Assembly: GCF_000013365.1 (NCBI RefSeq) | Contig: NC_007778.1 | Location: 4,154,001 to 4,218,000, forward strand | DNA length: 64,000 nucleotides | Direction: 5' to 3' | Source of the DNA: Rhodopseudomonas palustris HaA2 | GTDB lineage: Bacteria > Pseudomonadota > Alphaproteobacteria > Rhizobiales > Xanthobacteraceae | In this document: in pieces, positions 1 through 8,893 of the stretch | How positions within the stretch are numbered: position 1 is the first letter of the stretch | Layout of the letters: each line of letters starts with the position of its first letter | Program-made: the position numbers and the translations under genes | The notes under the pieces: model-generated | What the model was told of the DNA's origin: nothing | The model's input: only the letters and a program-made list of their open reading frames with translations | Databases searched by the model: none

Positions 1-86
1 AACAGCGGCACCAGCGCCGCGATACAGGCGAGCACGGTGGCGACGATGAGATCGCGGCGGCGGCGCTTGAGATGAGCCTCGTCCAT
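1..86 (-). CDS. livM: Branched-chain amino acid-type ABC permease LivM, N-terminal fragment
   Basis: Only the first 28 codons are in the window; the gene runs off the left edge. The fragment starts MDEAHLKRRRRDL, a basic cytoplasmic N-terminus, and leads into a hydrophobic segment, as in LivM permeases. Its ATG overlaps the TGA of the upstream livH (ATGA), so the two are translationally coupled. It would be the second membrane subunit of the importer whose binding protein and LivH follow. The name rests mainly on position after livH. Confidence 0.65.
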   Translation of the reverse strand, partial: MDEAHLKRRRRDLIVATVLACIAALVPL

Positions 87-964
87 CAGATCGATCCGAA
101 CAGGCCACGGGGCCGAATGAAGACAACGAGCAGGTACACCGCGTAGATGCCGACCGCCTTCAGCGATGGCGGCAACAGCAGCGCGGTGGTGGCCTCGACG
201 AGGCCGACGATGATGCCGCCGGCGAAGGCACCAAACACGCTGCCGAAGCCGCCGAGCGCCACGGTGACATAGGCGATCAGCGCGAACGAGGCGCCGACGT
301 CCGGATAGATGTAGAAGAACATCGCCATCACCGCGCCGGCCAATCCGATCAGGGCCGAACCGAGCCCCCAACCGAGCGCGAACACCTTGTTCTTGTCGAT
401 GCCGACCAGCGCCACGGCGCCGGCGTCCTCGCGCGTCGCCTCCAGCGCGCGGCCGAAATCGGTCTTCTTCATGAAGAAGTACAGCGCGCCGAACGCCGCA
501 AGCGACACCAGCGCGCCGACCAGTTGCGGCACCGGCAGGAAGATCCCGCCGAACGAGATCGTCTTGCCGCCGAGCCAGGAGACGTTGATACTGCGATAAT
601 CCGGCGTGAAGAAATATTGCGCGAGGCCCCGCATCAGGATCGCGAGGCCGAAGGTGGTGAAGATCTGCACCATGCCAATATTGGCTTTCGCCCGCATCGC
701 GAAGCGGATGACGAACAGATAGGCCACGGCTCCGAACAGGAACATCGCGCCGCCGACCAACGGCGCGGAGAGCAACGGGTCGATCGCGAAGAAGGTGAAC
801 AGGAAGAAGGTGATGTACATCGCCAGCATCAGGAATTCGCCGTGGGCGAAATTGGTGACGTCCATCAGGCCGAAGATCAGCGCGAGACCGACCGCGACCA
901 GGCCGTAGAGAAGTCCCATCAGCAGACCGCTGGCCAGGGACTGGATGATCGTGGCGGTGGTCAA
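86..964 (-). CDS. livH: Branched-chain amino acid-type ABC transporter permease LivH
   Basis: Integral membrane permease of the HAAT (LivFGHMK) importer family, with about eight hydrophobic helices and the conserved segments LLYGLVAVGLALIFG near the start and ALGGFGSVFGAF near the C-terminus. I chose the TTG at 964 (292 aa, usual LivH length): it has a GGGAG ribosome site 8 nt upstream and gives the family N-terminus TTATIIQSLASGLLMG. The frame stays open to 1078, but that stretch translates the dispersed hairpin repeat and reads unlike any permease. It follows the binding-protein gene and overlaps livM. The substrate is unknown; the neighbours (DUF1445, carbamoylase) suggest an amino-acid derivative. 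Confidence 0.85.
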   Translation of the reverse strand: MTTATIIQSLASGLLMGLLYGLVAVGLALIFGLMDVTNFAHGEFLMLAMYITFFLFTFFAIDPLLSAPLVGGAMFLFGAVAYLFVIRFAMRAKANIGMVQIFTTFGLAILMRGLAQYFFTPDYRSINVSWLGGKTISFGGIFLPVPQLVGALVSLAAFGALYFFMKKTDFGRALEATREDAGAVALVGIDKNKVFALGWGLGSALIGLAGAVMAMFFYIYPDVGASFALIAYVTVALGGFGSVFGAFAGGIIVGLVEATTALLLPPSLKAVGIYAVYLLVVFIRPRGLFGSI

Positions 965-997
965 AGGCAACGCTCCCGAACAGAAAGAACACGTCTC

Positions 998-1083
998 CGT
1001 CATTGCGAGGAGCGAAGCGACGAAGCAATCCAGGGGCGCCGTACTCGGAACTTCTGGATTGCTTCGCTGCGCTCGCAATGACG
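998..1083. repeat. Dispersed inverted repeat, family 1
   Basis: Two complementary arms (about 998-1032 and 1053-1083) begin CGTCATTGCGAGGAGCGAAG and end CGCTCGCAATGACG, with a short spacer. This is the small intergenic hairpin common in Rhodopseudomonas and Bradyrhizobium genomes. It lies between livK and livH. A decayed half copy is at about 42569-42596. Confidence 0.85.
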
Positions 1084-1105
1084 GCGAATGGCTGCGAGCC
1101 GTCGC

Positions 1106-2356
1106 TTACGGCATCGGCCAGATCGCCTCGGCGACTGCGGCCTGTTCCGGGAAGATCGTCACGAACTTGCCGCCGACATATTGCAGCAACACCGGGTCGG
1201 CGAAGGTGTTCTGGCCTTCGGCGTCGAACTTCACCTGCTTCCACGGCATGATGGTCTTTTCGCCCGGCATGTCGGTGGCGACCAGCGCCTCGCGGATCTT
1301 CTCGCCGTCGGTCGATTTGGCGCGGTTGATGGCGTCGGCCATCACGATCAGGCCCATGAACTGCCGCGACGAGTAGTCGTTGAAGTCCTTGCCGGAGCGC
1401 TCCTTGTACATGTCGTTGATCTTGCCGACCATCGGCCGCTTGGCGGCGAGGTCGAGCGAGAACGAGCCGCGCGAGATCACGCCCGGGATCTTGTCGCCGA
1501 CCGCGTCGTACAGCGCCTTCTCCGAGAAGCCCGCGTCCTGCGCGACGATGTTCTTGGCCTTGTAGCCGAGTTCGCCCATGGTGCGGATCAGCAGAATGCC
1601 GTCGGTGGTGTAGCTCGACGGCATCAGCACGTCGGCGTCGGCCGCCTTGAGTTGCTGCACCTCGGCGGTCAGCGACGGCGAGTTGGCGCGATACTTGATA
1701 TCGGCGACGATCTTGTAGCCACGGTCCTTGGCGAGCTTGAGCTGGGCGTTCGACGAGTCGGTGCCGAAAATGGTGTCCTCGTGGAACAGCGCCAGCGTCT
1801 CGATCTTCTTGCCCTTCTTCTTCAGCGCATCGAAGAAGTCGAACATCGCCTGCGAGAACATCTCGTCGTGCGGCGCGGCGCGGAAATAGTATTTGAGGCC
1901 GCGACGATGCAGGCTCGGCGACGAATTGTCGGCCGACAGGAAGGGAACCTGGTAGCGCTCGCAGATCTGGCTGACGGTGACGGCGACCGCGCTCTGATAG
2001 GTGCCGACGATGGCGCTGACCTTTTCCTGCGTGATCAGGCGCTCGGCTTCGGCGCGGCCCTTCTGCGGGTCGGCTTGGTGATCGGCGAACACCAGCCGCA
2101 CCTTGGCGCCGCCGAGACCGGGAAGGCCCTCGTCACGGGCCAGCGGCAGGTCGAAATCGTATTTGTTGTTGATCAGTTCGGCCGCGGTCTGAAACGCCTT
2201 CTGGGCGTCGACGCCGATCTGGGCGCTGGCGCCGGACAGCGGATAGATCACGCCGATCACGACTTCCTTGGCCTGCGCGCGCGCGGCAGTTCCGAACGGC
2301 AGGACGGCGGCGCTGGCGGCGCCTCCGATCACGAGATGACGGCGATTGATCTTCAT
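1106..2356 (-). CDS. ABC transporter periplasmic substrate-binding protein (LivK-like)
   Basis: 416-aa type I periplasmic binding protein (Peripla_BP_6 family). It has a twin-arginine-like export signal (RRHLVIGG, Arg5-Arg6, then a hydrophobic stretch ending near ARAQA), then the family opening VVIGVIYPLSGASAQIG. It captures the ligand for the LivH/LivM membrane pair downstream. The start is supported by an AAAGGA site upstream. A hairpin repeat separates it from livH, and it follows the DUF1445 gene by 54 nt, so one operon read right to left is likely. The family binds branched-chain amino acids, amides, urea or aromatic acids, so the ligand cannot be called. Confidence 0.88.
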   Translation of the reverse strand: MKINRRHLVIGGAASAAVLPFGTAARAQAKEVVIGVIYPLSGASAQIGVDAQKAFQTAAELINNKYDFDLPLARDEGLPGLGGAKVRLVFADHQADPQKGRAEAERLITQEKVSAIVGTYQSAVAVTVSQICERYQVPFLSADNSSPSLHRRGLKYYFRAAPHDEMFSQAMFDFFDALKKKGKKIETLALFHEDTIFGTDSSNAQLKLAKDRGYKIVADIKYRANSPSLTAEVQQLKAADADVLMPSSYTTDGILLIRTMGELGYKAKNIVAQDAGFSEKALYDAVGDKIPGVISRGSFSLDLAAKRPMVGKINDMYKERSGKDFNDYSSRQFMGLIVMADAINRAKSTDGEKIREALVATDMPGEKTIMPWKQVKFDAEGQNTFADPVLLQYVGGKFVTIFPEQAAVAEAIWPMP

Positions 2357-2410
2357 GGGTCAGTTCCTTTGCTACCAGCGCTGATGGTCAAGGGACGAAA
2401 TCAATGGGCC

Positions 2411-3229
2411 TCACAGCACCGCAAGGTGCTTGTTCTTCAAGTCGGTGACAAGCATCAATCCGGGCGCATGGGTGATGGCGAACGGCACCTTCGCCGCCGC
2501 GATCACAGCTTGCGGAGTGACTCCGCAGGCCCAGAACACCGGCAATTCGTCGTCCGCGATCGGCACCGGATCGCCGTAGTCGGGTTTGGCGATGTCGGCG
2601 ATGCCGATCGATTGCGGCAGGCCGATATGAACCGGCGCACCGTGCACCGAGGGAAAACGCGACGTAATCTGCACGGCGCGGATGGCATCCTTGGGCTTCA
2701 TCGGCCGCATCGATACCACCATCGGCCCCGCGAATGGGCCGGCCGGCGCGCATGGGATGTTGGTGCGATACATCGGAACGCGCACCTTGCAATCGATGTG
2801 CCGGATCGCAATGTCGTCCGCCAGCAGCGCTTCCTCGAACGAAAACGAGCAGCCGATGACGAAGGCGACCAGATCATCGCGCCAATGCGCCATGATGTCG
2901 GTCGGCTCCTCGATCACCTCACCGTCACGCCACACCCTGTAGCGCGGCAAATCGGTGCGAATGTCGAGGTCGAGGCCGAGCGCCGGAATCATCGGGTTGC
3001 CGACATCCGACATGCCGATGATCGGGCACGGCTTCGGATTGAGCTGGCAGAAGCGGTGGAAGGCCGCGGCAAATTTCTCCGGCAGGATGGCCAGGTTGCC
3101 CTGGACATAGCCGGGCGCAACGCCCGCGGTGGTGTCGGCCTGTCCGGCACGGCAGGCCAGCCGGGCCTGATGCGAGGGCAGCATCCCTGCGCCGGCCGCA
3201 GACTGCTGACTTGCCGCAAAAACAGTCAT
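2411..3229 (-). CDS. DUF1445 / D-glutamate cyclase-like putative hydro-lyase
   Basis: 272-aa member of the UPF0317/DUF1445 family (YcsI-like; Pfam PF07286). The length is typical, and the conserved regions [45 protein letters not shown] and FWACGVTPQ are present. The mammalian relative hydrates 5-oxo-D-proline to D-glutamate; bacterial members are mostly uncharacterised. It is first in the operon with livK-livH-livM and divergent from a LysR gene, so LysR control is likely. Opposite lies an M20 carbamoylase/amidohydrolase, which makes a role in using a lactam or carbamoyl amino acid reasonable (inference). Confidence 0.85.
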   Translation of the reverse strand: MTVFAASQQSAAGAGMLPSHQARLACRAGQADTTAGVAPGYVQGNLAILPEKFAAAFHRFCQLNPKPCPIIGMSDVGNPMIPALGLDLDIRTDLPRYRVWRDGEVIEEPTDIMAHWRDDLVAFVIGCSFSFEEALLADDIAIRHIDCKVRVPMYRTNIPCAPAGPFAGPMVVSMRPMKPKDAIRAVQITSRFPSVHGAPVHIGLPQSIGIADIAKPDYGDPVPIADDELPVFWACGVTPQAVIAAAKVPFAITHAPGLMLVTDLKNKHLAVL

Positions 3230-3293
3230 TCCATCGCCCTGCCTAGTCTCTCGACAGCAATGGAGCGCAAGCCTAATATAATGTCTAATCTTT

Positions 3294-3309
3294 GTTTCTG
3301 ATCAGAAAC
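3294..3309. promoter_or_regulatory. Perfect 16-bp palindrome, likely LysR operator
   Basis: GTTTCTGATCAGAAAC is its own reverse complement. It lies in the 117-bp divergent region between the DUF1445 operon (start 3229) and the LysR gene (start 3347), in a locally AT-rich stretch, about 40 bp before the LysR start codon. LysR regulators usually bind such dyads beside their own gene. Confidence 0.6.
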
Positions 3310-3346
3310 GATAAATTGCCGTTATCTCTTGAAGAGGAGTCGCCCC

Positions 3347-4297
3347 ATGGTGGACTTCAAGGCGCTCGAAACCTTCCTCTGGGTCGTCACGCTCGGCAGC
3401 TTTCGCGGCGCGGCGCAGAAACTCAACACCACCCAGCCGGCGATCTCGCAGCGCATCGCCCAACTCGAGCGCGAGCTCGGCGTGCGGCTGCTGCAGCGCG
3501 ACCATCGGATGGCGTCGCCGACGCCGAGCGGACGGCAACTGATGCTGTATGCGGAGAAGCTGATCGGGCTGCGTACCGAGATGCTGGCCGCGATCGGCGA
3601 TCAATCCAGCATGCGCGGCGTGTTGCGGCTCGGCGTCGCCGAAACCATCGTGCACACGTGGCTGCCGCGACTGATCGAACGCGTGAACCGGCTCTATCCC
3701 AACCTGTCGCTGGAGATCGAGGTCGACATCACCCCGAATTTGCGTGCGCGGCTGCTGGCGCAGGAGATCGAGTTGGCGTTCCTGCTGGGGCCGATGACGG
3801 CATCGACGGTGCGCAGCCGCGTGCTGTGCGACTACGAGATCGGTTTCCTGGCGAGCCCATCACTCGGCCTCGGCACCGGACTGCTGAATGTGAACGATCT
3901 CGCCAGGTTTCCGATCATCACCTTCCCGCGCAAGACCCAGCCCTACGAGATCGTGCGCTCGCTGTTCAACAAGCCGGAATTGCCGCCGATCCGCCTGCAC
4001 GCCTCAGCGTCGCTCGGCACCGTCATCCACATGGCGATCCAGGGTCTGGGCGTGGCCGTGATTCCGACCGCGATCGTCGAGGACGAACTCGCCGACCGCC
4101 GGCTCCAATTGCTGCAGACCGATCTGAAGATTTCGCCGTTGCGCTTCTCTGCGAGTTGGCTCGCCTCGCCCGACACCATCGCGATCGAGCGCGTCGCCGA
4201 ACTTGCGGCCGAGATCGCACACTCCGGAGGCTTCATGCCGGAGACGTCTCATCTGGCACCAGACATTCTGCCCGCCGAAGAGCCAGTGGCAGGTTGA
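3347..4297 (+). CDS. LysR-family transcriptional regulator
   Basis: 316-aa LysR protein. The N-terminal winged helix-turn-helix spans about residues 1-60 (FKALETFLWVVTLGSFRGAA, then TQPAISQRIAQLERELG), followed by the two-lobe effector-binding domain (about 90-300). I chose ATG 3347 because GAAGAGGAG lies 7 nt upstream and the family normally starts right before this helix. It is divergent from the DUF1445-ABC operon and upstream of the carbamoylase and hydroxyacid dehydrogenase, so it probably controls the whole island. The effector is unknown. Confidence 0.9.
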   Translation: MVDFKALETFLWVVTLGSFRGAAQKLNTTQPAISQRIAQLERELGVRLLQRDHRMASPTPSGRQLMLYAEKLIGLRTEMLAAIGDQSSMRGVLRLGVAETIVHTWLPRLIERVNRLYPNLSLEIEVDITPNLRARLLAQEIELAFLLGPMTASTVRSRVLCDYEIGFLASPSLGLGTGLLNVNDLARFPIITFPRKTQPYEIVRSLFNKPELPPIRLHASASLGTVIHMAIQGLGVAVIPTAIVEDELADRRLQLLQTDLKISPLRFSASWLASPDTIAIERVAELAAEIAHSGGFMPETSHLAPDILPAEEPVAG

Positions 4298-4363
4298 CGC
4301 GCGCCGCGCGGCGTTGAAATCTTCACCCTTCCTCGCGCCGTCGGCGCTTCGTCCGGAGATCGC

Positions 4364-5611
4364 ATGACCAAGCCTGCCTCGAACCTGCAGATCGATTCGT
4401 CGCGGCTGTGGGACACCATCCACACCACCGCGCAATTCGGCGCCACGCCGAAAGGCGGCGTGAGACGGCTGACGCTCGGGCCGGAGGACAAGCAGGTCCG
4501 CGACTGGTTCCGAGCCGCCTGCGAAAACGCCGGCCTCGACGTCCAGGTCGACGGGCTCGGCAACATGTTCGCGTTGCGCCGCGGCCGCGACATGTCGAAG
4601 CCGCCGCTCGGGCTCGGCTCGCATCTCGACACCCAGCCGACCGGCGGCAAGTTCGACGGCATCCTCGGCACACTCGCCGCACTCGAAGTGATCCGCACCC
4701 TGAACGACGCCGGCATCGAAACCGAGCTGCCGCTCTGCGTCACGAACTGGACCAACGAAGAAGGCTCGCGCTACGCGCCGGCGATGATGGGATCGGCCGC
4801 CTTCGTCGGCGATTTCACGGTCGACGACATTCTCGGGCGCAAGGACGCCGCCGGCATCAGCGTCGCCGAGGCGCTCGACAGCATCGGCTATCGCGGTGAT
4901 CTGCCGGTCGGCGCGCAGCCGTTCAGCGGCTTCCTCGAACTGCACATCGAACAGGGGCCGATCCTCGAAGCCGAAGGCAAGACCATCGGCGTCGTCGAAA
5001 ACGGTCAGGGCGTGCTGTGGTACGACGGCAGGATCACCGGCTTCGAAAGCCATGCCGGATCGACGCCGATGAATCTTCGCCGCGACGCGCTGGCGACGCT
5101 GTCGGAAATCGTGCTGGCGATCGAAGCCATCGCGGTCGAACTCGGCAATGCAGTCGGCACCGTCGGCGAAGCCGTGATCGCCTCACCCTCGCGCAACGTC
5201 ATCCCCGGCGAGATCGCTTTCACCATCGACGCGCGTAGCGCCGACGCGGCGATCCTCGCGCAACTCGACGAGCGCATCCGCGCCGCGGCGGCCGGGATCG
5301 CGGCGAAGCGCAAGGTCGAGGTCACACTCGATCTGGTCTGGCGCAAGGAGCCGACGCATTTCGACAAGACGCTGGTCGGCGCGGTCGAGAGCGCAGCGAA
5401 CGCGCTCGGCTATGCCAATCGCCGCATCACCTCGGGCGCCGGCCACGACGCCTGCAATCTCAACGCCAAGGTGCCGACGGCGATGATTTTCGTGCCGTGC
5501 AAGGACGGCGTCAGCCACAACGAGCTCGAGGACGCTACGCAGACCGACTGCGCCTCCGGCGCCAATGTGCTGCTGCACACGGTGCTGTCGCTCGCGGGCG
5601 TCGCGAAGTAA
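4364..5611 (+). CDS. M20-family N-carbamoyl-amino acid hydrolase / allantoate amidohydrolase
   Basis: 415-aa zinc amidohydrolase of the hydantoinase/carbamoylase branch of peptidase family M20. Likely metal and catalytic residues are His88 and Asp99 (GSHLDT...KFDG), the NEEGSR motif at 131-136, His194 (LELHIEQGP) and His385 (GVSHNE). Members hydrolyse N-carbamoyl-L-amino acids, allantoate or ureidoglycine, releasing CO2 and ammonia. The gene follows LysR by 66 nt and precedes the 2-hydroxyacid dehydrogenase by 26 nt. Motifs do not separate carbamoylase from allantoate hydrolase. No other purine-catabolism gene is nearby, which favours a carbamoyl amino acid. Confidence 0.85.
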   Translation: MTKPASNLQIDSSRLWDTIHTTAQFGATPKGGVRRLTLGPEDKQVRDWFRAACENAGLDVQVDGLGNMFALRRGRDMSKPPLGLGSHLDTQPTGGKFDGILGTLAALEVIRTLNDAGIETELPLCVTNWTNEEGSRYAPAMMGSAAFVGDFTVDDILGRKDAAGISVAEALDSIGYRGDLPVGAQPFSGFLELHIEQGPILEAEGKTIGVVENGQGVLWYDGRITGFESHAGSTPMNLRRDALATLSEIVLAIEAIAVELGNAVGTVGEAVIASPSRNVIPGEIAFTIDARSADAAILAQLDERIRAAAAGIAAKRKVEVTLDLVWRKEPTHFDKTLVGAVESAANALGYANRRITSGAGHDACNLNAKVPTAMIFVPCKDGVSHNELEDATQTDCASGANVLLHTVLSLAGVAK

Positions 5612-5637
5612 CAGTAAAACAAAACCGGGGGACCAGG

Positions 5638-6552
5638 ATGCACGCGGTGTTCGTCGACGCCAGCGAAACGCTGGCGATGATCATGGAAGCTCAGGCCCTG
5701 CCGGACGATCCGCCGATGGTGATCCATCGCGATCCCGACGTGACGCCGGAGGAGCTGCCCGGCGTACTCGCCGGCGCCGAGATCGCGATCATCGATCACA
5801 CTTATCTGCCGACCGATATCGCACGGCAATGCGCCGGCCTGAAGCACGTGGTGTTTCTCGGCACCGGCGCGCGCAGCTACATGAACATCGAGGAATTGGC
5901 CGAACTCGGCATCTCGGTGCATCTGATCCGCGGCTATGGCGATACGGCCGTTGCCGAGGCGACCATCGCGCTGATGTGGGCGGCCGCGCGCAACCTCGCG
6001 CTGATGGACCGCGAGATGCGCGCCGGCCAATGGCTGCGTGAGGACGGCATGCAACTCACCGGCAAGACCCTCGGCCTGATCGGATTCGGCGGCATCGGCG
6101 CCGAGGTCGCGCGGATCGCGCATGGCTCCGGCATGAAGGTGATCGCCTGGAATCGCACGCCGAAGCCGACGCCCGGCGTGACGTTCGTCGACATCGACAC
6201 GCTGCTGCGCGACAGCCACGTCGTCTCGTTACACCTGCTGCTCGACGACGAGACCCGCGGTTTCCTGTCGCGCGAACGCATCGCCGCGATGCGGCCCGGC
6301 GCGATCTTGGTCAACACCGCGCGCGCCGGCCTCACCGACGAGGCCGCGATGATCGAGGCACTGCGATCCGGCCATCTGCGCCACGCCGCGCTCGACGTGT
6401 TCGAGATCGAACCGCTGCCGGCGGACCATCCGCTGACAACGCTGCCCAACGTCACGCTGTCGGCCCACTCGGCATTCCGCACGCCCGAGGCGAGTGACAA
6501 CCTGATCGCCGCATCGCTCGCGCATTGCCGGCGGATCGCGGCAGTGGAGTAG
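5638..6552 (+). CDS. D-isomer-specific 2-hydroxyacid dehydrogenase
   Basis: 304-aa NAD(P)-dependent oxidoreductase that interconverts 2-oxo acids and D-2-hydroxy acids. The Rossmann motif is GFGGIG at about 149-154; the catalytic triad is Arg229 (NTARAGL), a Glu at 256-258 (FEIEPL) and His277 (SAHSAF). The ATG at 5638 follows GGGGACCAGG; the frame is open further upstream inside the preceding gene, but that part is not family sequence. It probably reduces or oxidises the keto acid from the compound handled by the neighbouring amidohydrolase (inference). Confidence 0.88.
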   Translation: MHAVFVDASETLAMIMEAQALPDDPPMVIHRDPDVTPEELPGVLAGAEIAIIDHTYLPTDIARQCAGLKHVVFLGTGARSYMNIEELAELGISVHLIRGYGDTAVAEATIALMWAAARNLALMDREMRAGQWLREDGMQLTGKTLGLIGFGGIGAEVARIAHGSGMKVIAWNRTPKPTPGVTFVDIDTLLRDSHVVSLHLLLDDETRGFLSRERIAAMRPGAILVNTARAGLTDEAAMIEALRSGHLRHAALDVFEIEPLPADHPLTTLPNVTLSAHSAFRTPEASDNLIAASLAHCRRIAAVE

Positions 6553-6688
6553 CTAACAAGCTCCGGCGACCCGGGGGCGGCAATTAGCTACCAGATTCGC
6601 GCGGCGCGCTGCTTACGGGCCGTGATCCGGATCAAGGCCGGATCGACCATCCGCATGCGACACTTCCGCAGCAGCAGAGGAGGCGCAC

Positions 6689-7498
6689 ATGAAGGACTGG
6701 TTTGCGGCTTGTGCCGTCGGGCTCGTGATCATCGTCGGCTCGGCCGCCAGACTGGGCGGAACGGTAGCCTTCCTGCTGGCATTCGGGATCGCCTGGTATC
6801 TCCTCGCAGCACGCGACATCGGCTTCGCGGCAGCTCGCAACGCGCTGGACATCAAGCTCCTGCCGCCGATTTGGCGACGCGGCAACTGGATGTGGCTCGA
6901 CACATTGTTCGGAGACGGCGACAAGCTGCTGAAGGCGGCGACGGTCGCACTCGCAGTGACCGGCGCGGGATTGATGTTCAGGGCTGACATCGTCTACGGC
7001 GCCGCCCTGCTGATCGCCGCGTTCTACGTCTCCGAAATCCTGCGCGGAACCCGGGCGCCACCACCCCGTGGGGTGCGAATTCCCGATGCCAGCGCACATG
7101 GCGTGCTGATCGAGACCGCTCCAGCCATTGCGCCGCCGACGGCGGCGCTCGCCGCGCCGGCGACCACGGTCCTTTCCGCGATCGTTGCGCCGCCGATCAT
7201 CCCCGCCGCGACCCGCCGCGTGCTCGTCGTCCGCGCGCGCGAACTACACAAGCCGGTGGTGCTGAAGCAGCGTCCCATCGGCCGGCGCCCCGACGCGAAG
7301 CGGACGAAGCGTCCTGCGCGCGACAGGTCCAAGCAACCACAGCCGCAACTGCCGAGCCGCAAGCCGGACCACCCGATCGCGATCCGCCGTCGCAAACCGC
7401 AGCGGCCAAGGCCGCTGCTCCGTCGCCGGACGATCTGCAAGCCGTCCACCCCGGTCGGCCGACGTAGCCAGAGACCGGTCATCGCCATCCGGCGTTAG
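6689..7498 (+). CDS. Hypothetical membrane protein with a cationic Pro/Arg-rich tail
   Basis: 269 aa, not recognised. The first 115 residues hold three hydrophobic segments (about 5-22, 26-42 and 88-115) around a polar loop. From about residue 165 the protein becomes very rich in Arg, Lys and Pro (for example KRTKRPARDRSKQPQPQ) to the end. A strong AGGAGG ribosome site precedes the ATG. Such a tail could bind nucleic acid, membranes or wall polymers. It stands alone between unrelated genes. Confidence 0.65.
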   Translation: MKDWFAACAVGLVIIVGSAARLGGTVAFLLAFGIAWYLLAARDIGFAAARNALDIKLLPPIWRRGNWMWLDTLFGDGDKLLKAATVALAVTGAGLMFRADIVYGAALLIAAFYVSEILRGTRAPPPRGVRIPDASAHGVLIETAPAIAPPTAALAAPATTVLSAIVAPPIIPAATRRVLVVRARELHKPVVLKQRPIGRRPDAKRTKRPARDRSKQPQPQLPSRKPDHPIAIRRRKPQRPRPLLRRRTICKPSTPVGRRSQRPVIAIRR

Positions 7499-7510
7499 CA
7501 GCGCACGTCC

Positions 7511-8596
7511 CTACTCCACCATTTCCGCCACAGCTTTGCCGCAAGCCGTCGTGTCGGCCTGACCACCGAGATCACGCGTGCGCAGCGTGCCCTCCGCCAG
7601 CGTCCGCTCGATCGCCTTGACGATCGAATCCGCAGCGGTCTTCTCACCGAGGTGTTCGAGCATCATCGCGCCCGACCAGATCATCCCGATCGGATTGGCG
7701 ATGCCCTGCCCCGCAATGTCCGGCGCCGAGCCGTGCACCGGCTCGAACACGCTCGGGAAATCGCCGTCCGGATTGATGTTGCCCGACGGCGCAATACCGA
7801 TCGTGCCGGTACAGGCCGGGCCGAGATCGGACAGGATGTCGCCGAACAGGTTGGAGCCGACGACGACGTCGAACCAGTCCGGATGCAGCACGAAATGCGC
7901 GGTGAGGATATCGATGTGATACTTGTCCCACGTCACGTCGGGATAGGCCTTCGCCATCGCCTCGACCCGCTCGTCCCAATACGGCATGGTGATCGAGATG
8001 CCGTTCGACTTGGTCGCCGACGTCAGATGCCGCTTCGGCCGCGATTGCGCGAGGTCGAAGGCGAATTTCAGGATGCGGTCGACACCGGTCCGCGTCATCA
8101 CCGTCTGCTGGGTGACGAATTCGCGGTCGGTGTCGGGAAACATCCGGCCGCCGACCGATGAATATTCCCCCTCGGTGTTCTCGCGCACCACCCAGAAATC
8201 GATATCGCCCGGCTTGCGCCCGGCGAGCGGCGACGGCACGCCAGGCATCAGCCGCACCGGGCGCAGATTGACGTATTGATCGAACTCGCGACGGAACTTG
8301 ATCAGCGACCCCCACAGCGAGATGTGGTCCGGGATCTTCTGCGGCCAGCCCACCGCGCCGAAGAAGATCGCGTCGTGGCCGCCGATCAGATTCTTCCAAT
8401 CGTCCGGCATCATCTGGCCGTGCTTTTCATAATAGTCATAGCTGGCGAAGTCGAAATGATCGAATCTCAGCTTGACGCGATGCTTCTTCGCGGCGGCTTC
8501 GAGCGCACGAAGCCCTTCCGGCATCACCTCCTTGCCGATGCCGTCGCCGGGGATGACGGCGATCCGGTATTCGTCCTTCTTCATGTTCTGATCCAT
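7511..8596 (-). CDS. ttuC: Tartrate / D-malate dehydrogenase (isopropylmalate dehydrogenase family)
   Basis: 361-aa Mn- and NAD-dependent beta-decarboxylating dehydrogenase. It has the opening IPGDGIGKEVMPEG, the substrate-binding RENTEGEYSS motif, the metal-site segment GSNLFGDILSDLG and the cofactor region FEPVHGSAPDIAGQG. The residues around the substrate loop (GVPSPLAGRKPGDIDF) are those of the TtuC/DmlA branch and not LeuB. It oxidises D-malate, tartrate or related acids. The start is uncertain by four codons (M1 or M5). It is a single gene, convergent with the membrane protein. Confidence 0.85.
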   Translation of the reverse strand: MDQNMKKDEYRIAVIPGDGIGKEVMPEGLRALEAAAKKHRVKLRFDHFDFASYDYYEKHGQMMPDDWKNLIGGHDAIFFGAVGWPQKIPDHISLWGSLIKFRREFDQYVNLRPVRLMPGVPSPLAGRKPGDIDFWVVRENTEGEYSSVGGRMFPDTDREFVTQQTVMTRTGVDRILKFAFDLAQSRPKRHLTSATKSNGISITMPYWDERVEAMAKAYPDVTWDKYHIDILTAHFVLHPDWFDVVVGSNLFGDILSDLGPACTGTIGIAPSGNINPDGDFPSVFEPVHGSAPDIAGQGIANPIGMIWSGAMMLEHLGEKTAADSIVKAIERTLAEGTLRTRDLGGQADTTACGKAVAEMVE

Positions 8597-8893
8597 CGCG
8601 TGAGTTCGCCGATTTCGAAAGCCGAGCAGGCGACAACGATGTGGACCAAACGCCGCCGGCGATCAACGCTGCACCGCACACATTTGCCACGGCGAGCGTG
8701 GACGCGGCGCTTGCGCAGGGCAGCCATGACGCCATCGATGGTCCCGTCGTGACGTGCTGCTACAACGGGGCCCGGCTCGCCGCGAGCGCCATCGCCGCGG
8801 CGGCACAAAGTCGCGTTTTGATCCAGCGCAAGCGCATCGCCCGGCGGCGCGGCGTATCAGAACCCAAAAGCCGCCAATTCGGAGACGAAGGCC

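Noticed and set aside
1088-3301. 737-codon open frame on the plus strand opposite livK and the DUF1445 gene
   Set aside because: Antisense shadow in high-GC DNA; His/Arg/Asp-rich composition and no domain, while the minus-strand genes have full family motifs.
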